Notes under the pieces: generated by a model
Databases searched by the model: none
The model's input: the letters and a program-made list of their open reading frames with translations, nothing else
What the model was told of the DNA's origin: nothing
Made by a program: the position numbers and the translations under genes
Shown here: piece by piece, positions 15,951-24,567 of the stretch
Position numbering within the stretch: position 1 is the first letter of the stretch
Layout of the letters: the number at the start of each line of letters is the position of its first letter
DNA from: Chloroflexota bacterium
Lineage (GTDB): Bacteria; Chloroflexota; Limnocylindria; QHBO01
Reading direction: 5' to 3'
DNA: 47,869 nt
Assembly: GCA_025937535.1 (NCBI GenBank)
Contig: JAICRD010000002.1
Span: 1 to 47,869 of the forward strand

Positions 15951-16166
15951 TCAGGCTGGTTCCTCCGGGCCGCGGGCCAGGAACTCGGTGAACCGGCGCT
16001 CGACGTCGAGGCGGTCCATCAGGATGCGGTGGCCGCAGCCGTCGCACACGAGACCGATATCGGCTCCGAGCCTGACCACCTCCCAATCGCGGCTGCCGCA
16101 CGGGTGCTCCTTGCGGAGCCGTACTCGGTCGCCGATGCGGAGCTCGAGCGGTGCGGCCACCCTCAC
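15951..16166 (-). CDS. DUF951 family small zinc-ribbon-like protein
   Basis: A 71-residue protein with the DUF951 pattern: LELRIGDRVRLRKEHPCGS, then WEVVRLGADIGLVCDGCGHR and ILMDRLDVERRF. The three cysteines HPCG...CDGCG suggest a metal site. DUF951 proteins occur widely in Firmicutes, Chloroflexota and Actinomycetota without a known function. The GTG start overlaps the PmbA stop by 4 bases (GTGA), with AGGG upstream. Confidence 0.85.
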   Translation of the reverse strand: MRVAAPLELRIGDRVRLRKEHPCGSRDWEVVRLGADIGLVCDGCGHRILMDRLDVERRFTEFLARGPEEPA

Positions 16167-17530
16167 CCGCCGCCCTCCGCGGCGGTGACTCCGGTGAAGT
16201 TGAACGAGCCGAGGTGCAGCGCGGGCACCCGATAGCCGCCAAAGAACTCACCCGGCAGGAGCTTGGTGGTCGAGCTCGCGCCGCGGACGTCGCTGAAGGC
16301 CTCCGGGATGGACTGGGTGAAGCGGAAGTTGAGCAGCGGGCGGGTCAGCTTCCCGTTCTCGATGAGGAACGTGCCGTCCTTGGTCATGCCGGTCAGGATC
16401 GCCTTCTTGGGGTGCACGGGGTTGATGTAGTGGAAGCGCGTCACCCACACGCCGCGCCGGATCCCGTCGATCAGCTCGTCGCGCGGGGTCCTGCCGGGCG
16501 CCATGAACAGGTCCATGGCCATGGGCCCGATAAGGTTCGGCGCCGGCAGGCCGTGACCGGTGGATCCGGTGCCCGAGCGCTGTCCGGTCGCGGCATCGTG
16601 GACGACCGCGCGGGCGATGCCGCGATCGATGAGGTCGACGCGCTTCTTGACCACGCCCTCGAAGTCGATGGGCGCGGGGAGGCCGCTCGGATCGGCGCCG
16701 TCGTCCCAGATGGAGACGTTCTCCCCCATCACCTGCTTGCCCAGGTCCATGAATGAGCGCCCCTCCTCGTGCGCCAGGCCGGAGAAGCCGATGTAGGAGA
16801 GGTACTCGAGCAGGCCGGCCACGGCGTACTCCTCGAGGATGACCTCGTACTCGCCCGGCTCAAGCTCACCCGCGCCCCGCATCCGGTCGCCCTTGGCGGC
16901 GGCCTCGGCCCCGAGCGCCTCGGCGTCGATGGTCGTGATGTCCGGCGAGCCGGCGTTCGCGTACCCGGACGCAGCACCCGACGCGAAGCCGTCCATCATC
17001 ACGGTCAGCAGTGTCGAGCGCGTCGACCGGTGCTGCACGCGGATTCCCAGCGAGTTCGCCACGGCGACCGTCATCACGGTCGTCGAGAAGGATCCCGACG
17101 CCTGGAGGCGTTCCTTCTCGCCGGCGGCGATGACCGCGCGCGCGCCCTCGGCGCGCAGCTCGGCGCCGGCCTCCGCGGTCGCGGACACGAACCCGAGATC
17201 CGGGTCGTAATCGCGCCCATCGGGCTCGGGCAGGACGGCGGCTCGCGGGTTCGGCGCCGAGCGCTTCGCGATGGCCGTCGCCCGATCGACGACGTCGCGG
17301 ATGCCGGGCTCGTCGAGTCGATTCGTGCTCGCCACACCGATGCGCCCGTCGTCGATGACGCGGACCTGGAGGCTGGCGTCGTGCTCGCGCACGTTCTGGT
17401 GGATCTGGTTGGTCGCGAACCGCGTCAGCGCCGCGTCCTGCGCGATGTACAGCGCCTCGGTCTTCTCGGCGGTCGAATGCGCGAGGGCGCGGTCGAGCAG
17501 CGCGTCGACCTCGTTGCGGGTGGCTACCAT
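16163..17530 (-). CDS. TldD/PmbA family protein, PmbA (TldE)-like subunit
   Basis: A 455-residue homologue of PmbA/TldE, the non-catalytic partner of TldD. In Enterobacteria the pair is a cytoplasmic zinc protease that trims modified peptides such as microcin B17 and degrades CcdA antitoxin. Conserved blocks seen are an N-terminal TRFATNQIHQNVREHDASLQV, the middle ASGSFSTTVMTVAVANSLG, HEEGRSFMDLGKQVMGENVS in place of the catalytic metal helix, and GRTPRDELIDGIRRGVWVTR. There is no HExxxH motif, consistent with the E role. Its ATG overlaps the TldD stop by seven bases, so the two subunits are made together. Confidence 0.88.
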   Translation of the reverse strand: MVATRNEVDALLDRALAHSTAEKTEALYIAQDAALTRFATNQIHQNVREHDASLQVRVIDDGRIGVASTNRLDEPGIRDVVDRATAIAKRSAPNPRAAVLPEPDGRDYDPDLGFVSATAEAGAELRAEGARAVIAAGEKERLQASGSFSTTVMTVAVANSLGIRVQHRSTRSTLLTVMMDGFASGAASGYANAGSPDITTIDAEALGAEAAAKGDRMRGAGELEPGEYEVILEEYAVAGLLEYLSYIGFSGLAHEEGRSFMDLGKQVMGENVSIWDDGADPSGLPAPIDFEGVVKKRVDLIDRGIARAVVHDAATGQRSGTGSTGHGLPAPNLIGPMAMDLFMAPGRTPRDELIDGIRRGVWVTRFHYINPVHPKKAILTGMTKDGTFLIENGKLTRPLLNFRFTQSIPEAFSDVRGASSTTKLLPGEFFGGYRVPALHLGSFNFTGVTAAEGGG

Positions 17531-18972
17531 CGGCCCACTCCCACGTTCACCTTCCGGAACCGCGCCGGCGCAGCGCCGTGGCCGACGTGGCCGGTCTGGA
17601 CCGGCTCACCCTTGCCGCAGTTCGGCAGGCCCCACAGCGTCCACTCGTCGGACGAGCAGATGGCGTCGCAGCTGCCCCAGAACTGGGGCGTGATGCCGGT
17701 GTAGGTCGGGTTCTTGACGAGCTGCGTGCGTTTCCCGTTCTTGACGATCCAACCGGCCTGGTCGCCGAACTGGAAGTTCAGCCGCCGGTCGTCGATCGAC
17801 CAGCTCTTGTTGATGCTCATGAAGATGCCGTCGCGCGTATCGGCGATGAGATCCTCGAGCGAGCCCGCATCGCCCGGGCGCAGGTTGATGTTGGTCATCC
17901 GGATGAGCGGGATGTTGCTCCACATCCAGGCACGGGCGCTGCCCATGCTGCTGCGACCGATGCGCGGCGCGGTCTCGCGGCTGGTCAGGTAGCCGACGAG
18001 CAGGCCGCGGTCGATGAGCGGCACCTTCTGCGCGGGGACGCCCTCGTCGTCGTAGCCGAACGTGCCGAGGCCGCCCGGCGCGGTCGCATCGGCGTCGATG
18101 TTGACGAGGTCGCTGCCGTAGCGCAGCTGGTTGAGCTTGTCGGTGGTCAGAAAGCTGGTGCCGGCGAAGCTGGCCTCCGTGCCGAAGACCCGATCCAGCT
18201 CCGTCGGGTGGCCGCACGACTCGTGGATCTGGAGCGCGACCTGGGTCGAGTCGAGGATGAGGTCCATCTCGCCGGACGGGCACTGTGGGGCGTCGAGCAG
18301 CGCCACGGCGAGCTCGGCGGTCTCCTGGGCGTGCTCGGCAAGGTCGAGGGCGCGGACCGCCTCGAACCCACCGGTGACCGACTGGCCGCCGAAGGAGTTC
18401 GGGTAGCTGCGCTGCTGCATCTCCGACTCGTTGACCGCGGTGGCCTCGATGCCGCCCCCGGCCTCCACGATCTCCTGCTCGATCCACGCCCCGGCCAGCG
18501 AGGCGAAGGTCTTGCGCTCCCTGCCGGCGACCATGTTGCCCTCGCGGATGGCGACGCCGGGCACCCGTGCCATGGCCGCATCGGCTTCCATGAGGATGCG
18601 CAGCTTGTCGTCGAGGCTGACGGCAAAGGGATCTTCCTGGTAGGGCGTGCGGTAGGTGTCCTTCACCGGCTCGGTCGCGTCCAGCTGGACCGCCTCCTTG
18701 CGGCCGATGCGCGAGGCGCGCGCGATCTCCAGGGCCTCGGCGGCGATGCGATCGGCCTCGCCCAGGTCGAGCACGGCGCTCGAGCTGAAGCCCCACGCTC
18801 CATCCACGAGGACGCGCACGCCGAAGCCCGCGCTGGTGTTCGAGCTGGCGCCCTCGAGCTGGCCGTTCTTGACGGTCAGCCCCTCGGTCTCGCGTTCCAC
18901 GACGCGGACGTCCGCGTACGTTGCGCCGCCGCGCTGGGCGGCATCGAGGGCGCGTTCGATCAGGTCCTTCAC
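17524..18972 (-). CDS. TldD family metalloprotease, catalytic subunit
   Basis: 482 residues with the TldD zinc motif HESCGH at 250-255 (H250, E251, H255) in the context ALQIHESCGHPTELDRVFG, and the late Cys (C452) in LPNCGKGEPVQTG. The N-terminal domain has GVRVLVDGAWGFSSS, which is typical. The zinc motif is HESCGH rather than the more usual HEAVGH; the ligands themselves are intact. The GTG start has GGAAGG upstream and the gene follows the DUF881 pair by 39 bases. With PmbA it should form a cytoplasmic TldD/TldE protease acting on unfolded or modified peptides; a peptide-binding protein and an exported peptidase lie upstream in the same run. Confidence 0.9.
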   Translation of the reverse strand: MKDLIERALDAAQRGGATYADVRVVERETEGLTVKNGQLEGASSNTSAGFGVRVLVDGAWGFSSSAVLDLGEADRIAAEALEIARASRIGRKEAVQLDATEPVKDTYRTPYQEDPFAVSLDDKLRILMEADAAMARVPGVAIREGNMVAGRERKTFASLAGAWIEQEIVEAGGGIEATAVNESEMQQRSYPNSFGGQSVTGGFEAVRALDLAEHAQETAELAVALLDAPQCPSGEMDLILDSTQVALQIHESCGHPTELDRVFGTEASFAGTSFLTTDKLNQLRYGSDLVNIDADATAPGGLGTFGYDDEGVPAQKVPLIDRGLLVGYLTSRETAPRIGRSSMGSARAWMWSNIPLIRMTNINLRPGDAGSLEDLIADTRDGIFMSINKSWSIDDRRLNFQFGDQAGWIVKNGKRTQLVKNPTYTGITPQFWGSCDAICSSDEWTLWGLPNCGKGEPVQTGHVGHGAAPARFRKVNVGVGRW

Positions 18973-19011
18973 GGCACCTTCCGTTGCAGCAGATGATTCG
19001 GAAGCGAAAGG

Positions 19012-19683
19012 CTACTCGACGGGGCGCGCGGCCGTCGGCGTGAGGTCGCGCCGCGTGGCCGGAACGACCAGCGAGCGATCCTCGCGGACGGTGAAGCGCG
19101 CCTGGATCGACTGCTCCAACAGCTGGAGCAGACCACCCTCGCGGGTCATCGCCGTCGTCAGCCCGCCAGGCGAGCCGATGGCCGTCACCGTGAAGGCCCG
19201 ACCGATCGGCACGCCGTCGATTTCGATGGCGCTCGTGCCGAGCACCGCCACCGAGCTCGCCGTGATGCGGATGTCGTCGATGGCGATGGCATCGGCGCCG
19301 GCGTTGCGGAGCTCCTGGATGATGTCGTTGACCGAGGTGGGATCGAACGACCCCTCGCCCTCGACCACGATCCCCTGCCCCTCGACCGCCCCGAGCCCGC
19401 CGAACGCCTCGACGCGCAGCAGGTCCTCCTGGCCGATCGCCAGGCTCGACTGCCCCTCGGCGGCCGCGCGCTCGTAGTCGCTGACCTGGTCGCGCAGGTC
19501 GGCGAGGCCGTCGCGGAGCTCCGCGTTTCGGGCCGACAGGGTCTCGATCAGCGTCGAGAGCTCCTGCGGCGAGAGGTTCGCCAGCTCGATCGGTCGCGCC
19601 TGCGATCGCAGCTGGCCGACCAGCAATGCACCGATGAGGAGGGCGACGCCGAACAGGCTCAGCTGCGCAACTCGGCCGGCCAT
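19012..19683 (-). CDS. DUF881 family protein (second copy)
   Basis: 223 residues: an N-terminal membrane helix (about 8-25), a coiled coil (about 42-80, SARNAELRDGLADLRDQVSDYE) and the DUF881 domain, with GQGIVVEGEG, VNDIIQELRNAGADAIAIDDIRI and TAIGSPGGLTTAMTREGGLL. Members are bitopic envelope proteins of unknown function. The ATG overlaps the previous DUF881 stop by a single base (TGATG). The paired copies are only distantly alike in the coiled coil but share the domain order, so they may form a heteromer. Confidence 0.85.
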   Translation of the reverse strand: MAGRVAQLSLFGVALLIGALLVGQLRSQARPIELANLSPQELSTLIETLSARNAELRDGLADLRDQVSDYERAAAEGQSSLAIGQEDLLRVEAFGGLGAVEGQGIVVEGEGSFDPTSVNDIIQELRNAGADAIAIDDIRITASSVAVLGTSAIEIDGVPIGRAFTVTAIGSPGGLTTAMTREGGLLQLLEQSIQARFTVREDRSLVVPATRRDLTPTAARPVE

Positions 19684-20471
19684 CAGTCCGACCGCTCCGG
19701 CGCGCCCCAGCGCAGCCGCGTGTTGCCGATGAAGGCGGGCAGTCGAACCTCGTCGCGTGCCTCGCTCGCGAACTGGAGCCCGAACGTCTCGATGCGCAGC
19801 GAGAGCCGGCCGATGTAGAACGGGTTCGCCAGGAAGCGTTCGTGGAGGTCGCCCGGGCCGATTGCTTCGATGCGGAACGGCGGCGACAACAGCGCCTGGT
19901 TCACCAGGATCGCCGACCCCGCGCCGTAGATGGAGGTCGTGGTCACGATGCGCTCAGCCGGCGCGCCGCCCTCGCCGCCACCTCCGGTGATGGCGATCGC
20001 CTCGGCGCCGGATGCCCACAGCGCGGCGACGATGTCACGCAGATCGTCCGCGAGAACGAAGTAGTTCGACGGGTTCTCGCCGACCGGCACCTGGCGCGTC
20101 GAATCCGCGATCTCGATCACGACCCCCGGGCCGGTTACGTCCGACAGGCCCACGGCCAGCCGGGCGGCGGCGAGGTCCTGGTTCAGCCGGTCCGTGGCGC
20201 TCTGCGAGCCGGCGCTCTGCGCCTGGAACTCCCGCACCCGGTCCTCTGCCTCCTCGATCTGGGCGCGGAGCTGCTCCTGCTCGCGCTGCCGCTGCTCGGC
20301 CTGGATGATGAGCACGCCCTGGGCGGAGCTGATCACGGTCTGCCGAACGGTCGAGCTGTTCCACTGGGCGGCGCCGACGAAGCCGATGGAGGCCAGCGCC
20401 AGCCCGATGCTCAGCGCCCAGCGCGGGCTGCCGACCCTGGCGCGCGATCGCGGAGGCAGCCGACGGCTCAC
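19683..20471 (-). CDS. DUF881 family protein (first copy)
   Basis: 262 residues with a basic N-terminus, one membrane helix (about 18-36), a Gln/Glu-rich coiled coil (about 52-95) and the DUF881 core: GPGVVIEIADS, FVLADDLRDIVAALWASGAEAIAITG and SPPFRIEAIGPGDLHERF. As in other genomes, the helix-coil-DUF881 order suggests an extracytoplasmic domain held on a stalk. The GTG start overlaps the peptidase stop by 4 bases. Function is unknown. Confidence 0.85.
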   Translation of the reverse strand: MSRRLPPRSRARVGSPRWALSIGLALASIGFVGAAQWNSSTVRQTVISSAQGVLIIQAEQRQREQEQLRAQIEEAEDRVREFQAQSAGSQSATDRLNQDLAAARLAVGLSDVTGPGVVIEIADSTRQVPVGENPSNYFVLADDLRDIVAALWASGAEAIAITGGGGEGGAPAERIVTTTSIYGAGSAILVNQALLSPPFRIEAIGPGDLHERFLANPFYIGRLSLRIETFGLQFASEARDEVRLPAFIGNTRLRWGAPERSD

Positions 20472-21802
20472 GACCGAGCCCGACGCTCGGCGCGTCGCGA
20501 GACCGCGACGGCGGCAAGACCGGCCGCCGCCGATGCAGCCGCGAGGAGCACGATCAGCCCGACGTCGAATCCGCCACCGGACGGCTCGCCGTCCTCGCTG
20601 GGCGAACCCTCGTCCGGTGGGCGTTCGGCGTCCGGATCAACCCCACCCGGGTCGACCTCGCCGGCCGTCGGCCGGTCGACGTTGGAGGGCGCAATGGGCT
20701 CCGGCTCGATCGGCGTCGGGGCCTCGACGCCGAAGGAGGCGTAGTAGTCCGCGTACAGCTCATCGGCCGGGATGCCGGTCCCCGCCTCGAGCGCCTCCTC
20801 GTCCGAGGCGCCGTCACGGTACGCGGCGGTCATGCGCGCCAGCGCCTCGGGCCCGTAGGTGTCGACGATGAGGTCGACCATGGTGGTTCCCTGTGCGTAG
20901 CTGAGACGTCCCCCGCGCTCGCCGATCGGGAACTGCTCGGTGATGGCATCGAAGGCGAACAGGCCGCCGCCGGACGCCTCGTTCTCGACGATCGCGCGGT
21001 CGCCGCCTGCATCTCCGGCCTCGGACCACGTGGCAATCCCTTCGTTCAGCCAGCGTGCCGGCTCGTGGAACGGGTTGTCCGTCGCGTCGTGGAAGACGAT
21101 GTGGGTGACCTCGTGGACCATGGCCGTCTCGAGGTACGCCTGCGAACCCGCTTCGGCCGAGTTCCACATGAAGATCGTGCGGATCTCGCTGAAGGCCGCG
21201 GCGCCGGTCCACTCGCGCGCCCCGGGTCCGAGCGCCCCGAAGAAGGCGTCGCGGCTGGCATACACGAAGACGTCGACCGGACCGGCCAGGGTCGTTCCCA
21301 GCCGCTCCTCGCCGCGCTCGACGCCGAGCGCGGTCAGCTCGCCGAAGCGCACCGCCTGGGCCTCGGCGTCACCGTACCAGTGCACCGTCGCCTCGCCCAG
21401 CTGACGGCTCTGCCAGTCGAGCCCCGGTCTGTCGTCGTCGTAGCGGATGGTGGCCTCGTCGGAGACCGTCACCTCGTCGCCGTCGAACGCCCGCCATTGG
21501 TAGGTGACCAGCGTGTTGGGCGTGACGTAGTCGACCGCCGTGTTCCAGACGTACGAGGCGCGGGTCCCGCTGGCATCGACCGGCACGACGAAGGCCGCAT
21601 CGCTGCCGGGCGTGCGCAGCAACAGCTCCAGCTCATCAGGTGCGCCACCGTCCAGGCTGACCTCGAAGGTGATGTTCTGGCCGTAGGCCGAATCTGCCTC
21701 GAGCGTGCCGAAGCCGTCGAACGCGGCGGCCGCATCGGCGGCGATCACGCCAACCGCGCAGGCCAGCGCCGCCGCCAGCAGCCAGCGCGTCAGCCGTCCC
21801 AT
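20468..21802 (-). CDS. Exported, membrane-anchored HExxH peptidase (peptidase MA-like)
   Basis: 444 residues. A signal peptide (about 1-28, ending ADAAAAF) is followed by a beta-rich domain (about 30-125) and a gluzincin-type metallopeptidase domain with HEVTH at 230-234 and the third ligand E254 in RWLNEGIATW. A long Pro/Glu/Asp-rich linker follows (about 360-415), with a C-terminal membrane helix (GLIVLLAAASAAAGLAAVAV) and an Arg-rich tail. This is a protease held outside the cell by its C-terminus. I start at ATG 21800-21802, where the signal peptide begins; it overlaps the upstream gene by 13 bases. Longer frames are Arg-rich shadow sequence. Confidence 0.85.
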   Translation of the reverse strand: MGRLTRWLLAAALACAVGVIAADAAAAFDGFGTLEADSAYGQNITFEVSLDGGAPDELELLLRTPGSDAAFVVPVDASGTRASYVWNTAVDYVTPNTLVTYQWRAFDGDEVTVSDEATIRYDDDRPGLDWQSRQLGEATVHWYGDAEAQAVRFGELTALGVERGEERLGTTLAGPVDVFVYASRDAFFGALGPGAREWTGAAAFSEIRTIFMWNSAEAGSQAYLETAMVHEVTHIVFHDATDNPFHEPARWLNEGIATWSEAGDAGGDRAIVENEASGGGLFAFDAITEQFPIGERGGRLSYAQGTTMVDLIVDTYGPEALARMTAAYRDGASDEEALEAGTGIPADELYADYYASFGVEAPTPIEPEPIAPSNVDRPTAGEVDPGGVDPDAERPPDEGSPSEDGEPSGGGFDVGLIVLLAAASAAAGLAAVAVSRRAERRARS

Positions 21803-23343
21803 GACACCCGTCCGAAGTCGAGAAGGCCAATCGTCAGGTTTCCCAGGCCGCGCAGCCCATCGGCGACCAGCCACCACGTTTCGCCGTACGACCACGGGAT
21901 CAGCGGCGCCTGTTCGTTGACGTAGTCGTCGACGGCCGCATACGCCTCGCCGATCTCGTCCTCGGGCGCGCGCGCGGCGTCCTCCAGCAGCGACGCGAAC
22001 TCGTCGTCGCGCCAATCGCCGTAGTTGCTCGCCGCGCCGGGCTCCAGCAGCAGCCCGTAGAGCGCCTGCGGCGATGGGTAATCGGCGATCCAGCTGATGG
22101 TGAACATGCTCGCCGGCCGCGTGTCGAGGCTCGCCAGGAAATCGACGTAGTCGGTCGTCTCGATCTGCACGTCCACGCCCAGCTCCTCGCGCCAGATCGC
22201 CACCGCCGGCTCGGCATCGAGGCTCAGGCCGTTGACGACCACGGTGCCGAGGTCCGCCCGGTCGGCGTAGCCGGCCGCGTCCAGAAGGTCGCGCGCCTCG
22301 GCGGCATCGGTCTCGAGGGTCGGCGTGAAGCCGTCCGGCCATAGTGCGGGCGGGACGATGCTGGCCGCCGCCGTCGAGGAGGCGCCCTCGGCCAGCGGCA
22401 CGAGCCGCTCGCGATCCAGCACCAGCGTGAACGCGCGCCGCACGCGCGGGTCGTCGAACGGCGGTCGGGTGGTGTCGAAGCCGAAGTAGCTCACCGTCAG
22501 CGGCTCGGCGGCGTGCAGGTGCGGACCAAGATCGGCGTCATACGCGATCCACGTGGCGTCCCATCCGGCGACCTGCACGAGATCAACCGCGTCGGACTGG
22601 AATGCCGTCGCCGGATCGGTGTCCGTGCCGCCGATCCACTGGATCTCGTCGATGGGCGGGGCGCCGGCGACGTAGCGATCGTTGGCGCGGAGCACGAGGT
22701 CGCCGCCGTCGGCGCCCTCGACGACGTACGGGCCGCTGCCGACGAACGCCTGCGGCGTCTGCCAGGTGTCGGTGGCATCGGCGGTGGGCGGCACAACGAA
22801 CGTCGCCGGGGTCGCGGTGATCTGGACGAAGTACGACGCGGGGTGACGCAGCTCGACGACGAGCGTGTGATCGTCCGGAGCGCGGATGCCGACCTCGTCC
22901 TCGTCGGCCCTGCCCGCCACCCGGTCGCTTGCGCCGACCACGATGCTCAGGACATCCGGTGCCGTGGCGGCCGTGGCGGGGTCGAGCAGGCGGAGCCACG
23001 AGCGGCGCACGTCCTCCGCCACGAGCGGCGTCCCGTCGCTGAACTCGAGGCCGTCACGGATCGCGAACTCGTACGTCAGCCCGTCTTCGCTGATCTCCCA
23101 GCCCGACGCCAGCGACGGATACGGCTCGCCCTGCTCGTCGAGCCGCGTCAGGCCGGCGTAGAGCTGGAGCAGGAGCTCGACGTCGGCGGCATCACTGATG
23201 AAGGCCGGGTCCAGCGTGTCGGGAGGTCCGGCGAGGTAGCGGAGGGCTGGTCCGGCCGCGCGGATGGGCTCGCCATGGACGGAGCCGGAGAGCGCGATGA
23301 GAAGTGCCGCCGCCACCCCCGCCGCCCGCCTCAGCCGTCGCAT
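21790..23343 (-). CDS. Peptide/oligosaccharide ABC transporter substrate-binding protein (SBP family 5)
   Basis: 517 residues with a signal peptide (about 1-24) and the family-5 (DppA/OppA) layout: an early LDPAFISD, the signature WEISEDGLTYEFAIRDGLEF followed by DGTPLVAEDVRRSW, VGSGPYVVEG, and DDPRVRRAFTLVLDRERL. There is no lipobox Cys, so it may be secreted or held by an uncleaved signal. No permease or ATPase genes accompany it, so it is an orphan binding protein or uses a transporter elsewhere. It heads the long minus-strand operon. GGAG lies 5 bases before the ATG, and TATACT at 23400-23395 may be its -10. Confidence 0.88.
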   Translation of the reverse strand: MRRLRRAAGVAAALLIALSGSVHGEPIRAAGPALRYLAGPPDTLDPAFISDAADVELLLQLYAGLTRLDEQGEPYPSLASGWEISEDGLTYEFAIRDGLEFSDGTPLVAEDVRRSWLRLLDPATAATAPDVLSIVVGASDRVAGRADEDEVGIRAPDDHTLVVELRHPASYFVQITATPATFVVPPTADATDTWQTPQAFVGSGPYVVEGADGGDLVLRANDRYVAGAPPIDEIQWIGGTDTDPATAFQSDAVDLVQVAGWDATWIAYDADLGPHLHAAEPLTVSYFGFDTTRPPFDDPRVRRAFTLVLDRERLVPLAEGASSTAAASIVPPALWPDGFTPTLETDAAEARDLLDAAGYADRADLGTVVVNGLSLDAEPAVAIWREELGVDVQIETTDYVDFLASLDTRPASMFTISWIADYPSPQALYGLLLEPGAASNYGDWRDDEFASLLEDAARAPEDEIGEAYAAVDDYVNEQAPLIPWSYGETWWLVADGLRGLGNLTIGLLDFGRVSWDG

Positions 23344-23393
23344 GCGGTCTCCGTGGCAGGGGCGACCTGGGTGAGGGCTCGGCGCACGGCGGC

Positions 23394-23400
23394 TAGTATA
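23394..23400. promoter_or_regulatory. Shared -10-like element TAGTATA between divergent genes
   Basis: Read on the plus strand TAGTAT (23394-23399) ends nine bases before the GTG of the hypothetical gene at 23409. Read on the minus strand the same bases give TATACT, 51 bases before the SBP start. It may serve as a -10 box for one or both directions. No strong -35 is visible. Confidence 0.35.
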
Positions 23401-23408
23401 CGGGCGCC

Positions 23409-23945
23409 GTGCAGCACGTCCATGAACACCGATTTCAGCCTCAGCCTGCGGGCAGCCTGACCCTTCGACAGTTCGTCGAGTCGCTGCGCCGGTGGACCCC
23501 GGAGATGCGCCAGATCGTCCAGATCGCGCTGACCCGGACGGAGGCAGAACGCCGCCAGTACCTCCAGCAGTTCCACGCCGGACACCATGACCGCCAGCCC
23601 GGTGCGCATGACAGCTTCATGCGCTGGGCGTATTCGGACCCTCGGATCGAGGACGTCCCGCTCCTGCTGGCCGAGCTCGAGCGCGACGACGCCGACTACG
23701 CCGGCGCCCTCCAGCACGAGGCTGACGTGCTGGTCCGCGAGCGTGCCCACGGCAAGACGGCCGCGCAGCGTGTGGCGGACTACCTCGCGTTGCTGGGCAT
23801 GGAGAACAGCGAGCGCGTACGGGCCGCGATCGCCAGCCTCCTGCCACCGGGCACCCCCGACGCCGCAGTGGCAGCCACCATCCGCCAGATGCGGCGGCGC
23901 TGGCTGGAGCTGTACGGCGACGATCCGTTCTTCGCGGAGGACTAG
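23409..23945 (+). CDS. Hypothetical protein, helical
   Basis: A 178-residue protein I do not recognise. It is charged and helix-rich with no signal or membrane segment. Notable segments are LTLRQFVESLRRWTPEMRQI, a His-rich part (FHAGHHDRQPGAHDSF), ELERDDADYAGALQHEADVL and a terminal RRRWLELYGDDPFFAED. The GTG start lacks a ribosome site but follows a -10-like TAGTAT. Four bases separate its stop from the next gene, so the two probably form a transcription unit. Coding is supported by its length, composition and fit between neighbours. Confidence 0.6.
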   Translation: MQHVHEHRFQPQPAGSLTLRQFVESLRRWTPEMRQIVQIALTRTEAERRQYLQQFHAGHHDRQPGAHDSFMRWAYSDPRIEDVPLLLAELERDDADYAGALQHEADVLVRERAHGKTAAQRVADYLALLGMENSERVRAAIASLLPPGTPDAAVAATIRQMRRRWLELYGDDPFFAED

Positions 23946-23949
23946 GCCG

Positions 23950-24567
23950 ATGCGCCGGCGGACCATCGGATGGGCCCTGATCGCCTACGGCGTGATCGGG
24001 GTCGTGCTGCTCGTCGCCGGGGCGATCACGGGCATGGACGCGGCCGCACGCATCGAGCGCACCGCCCTCGTGGCCGGAGGAACGCTCTCGGCCGCTGCGC
24101 GCGCCACGCGGGCGGCGGCCGACTCGTTCACCTCGATCGATGGCAGCCTGGCCGAAGCGCAGTCGTCGGCAGATACGGCGGCCGCCCTCTCGCGTGACGC
24201 GTCGGCAACGCTCGACTCGCTCGCGGCCGCGATGGGCATCACGATCTTCGGCAGCCAGCCGCTGGCCCCGCTGGCGGTCGAATTCTCCACCAGCTCCGAC
24301 CAGGCCGATCAGCTGGCAGACACGCTCGACTCCGTCTCGGGATCGATGTCGGAGACCCGCACCGACGTCGCGGTCATCGGCGTCGAGCTCGACGGCCTCA
24401 GCGATCAGCTCGAATCGCTCGAGATCACGACGGACCCGGCCGGCGGCACGCCACCGCTGCGGCTCTTCATCGGGCTCCTGCTGGCCTGGCTCGCGGCGCC
24501 GGCCATCGGCGCCATCGTGGTCGGGGCCGTGCTCCTTCGGACTCCCCGTCCGGTCTCCGTCGACTAG
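23950..24567 (+). CDS. Hypothetical membrane protein with two end helices
   Basis: 205 residues with a membrane helix near each end (about 7-27 and 173-196) and a Ser/Thr/Asp-rich, helical middle of about 140 residues with heptad-like repeats (SSADTAAALSRDASATLDSL, SSDQADQLADTLDSVSGS, LDGLSDQLESLEI). The layout suggests an extracytoplasmic coiled coil tethered at both ends. I start at ATG 23950. The open frame upstream runs through the previous gene and is a shadow. Its TAG stop shares the four bases CTAG with the stop of the convergent ABC permease. Function unknown. Confidence 0.65.
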   Translation: MRRRTIGWALIAYGVIGVVLLVAGAITGMDAAARIERTALVAGGTLSAAARATRAAADSFTSIDGSLAEAQSSADTAAALSRDASATLDSLAAAMGITIFGSQPLAPLAVEFSTSSDQADQLADTLDSVSGSMSETRTDVAVIGVELDGLSDQLESLEITTDPAGGTPPLRLFIGLLLAWLAAPAIGAIVVGAVLLRTPRPVSVD

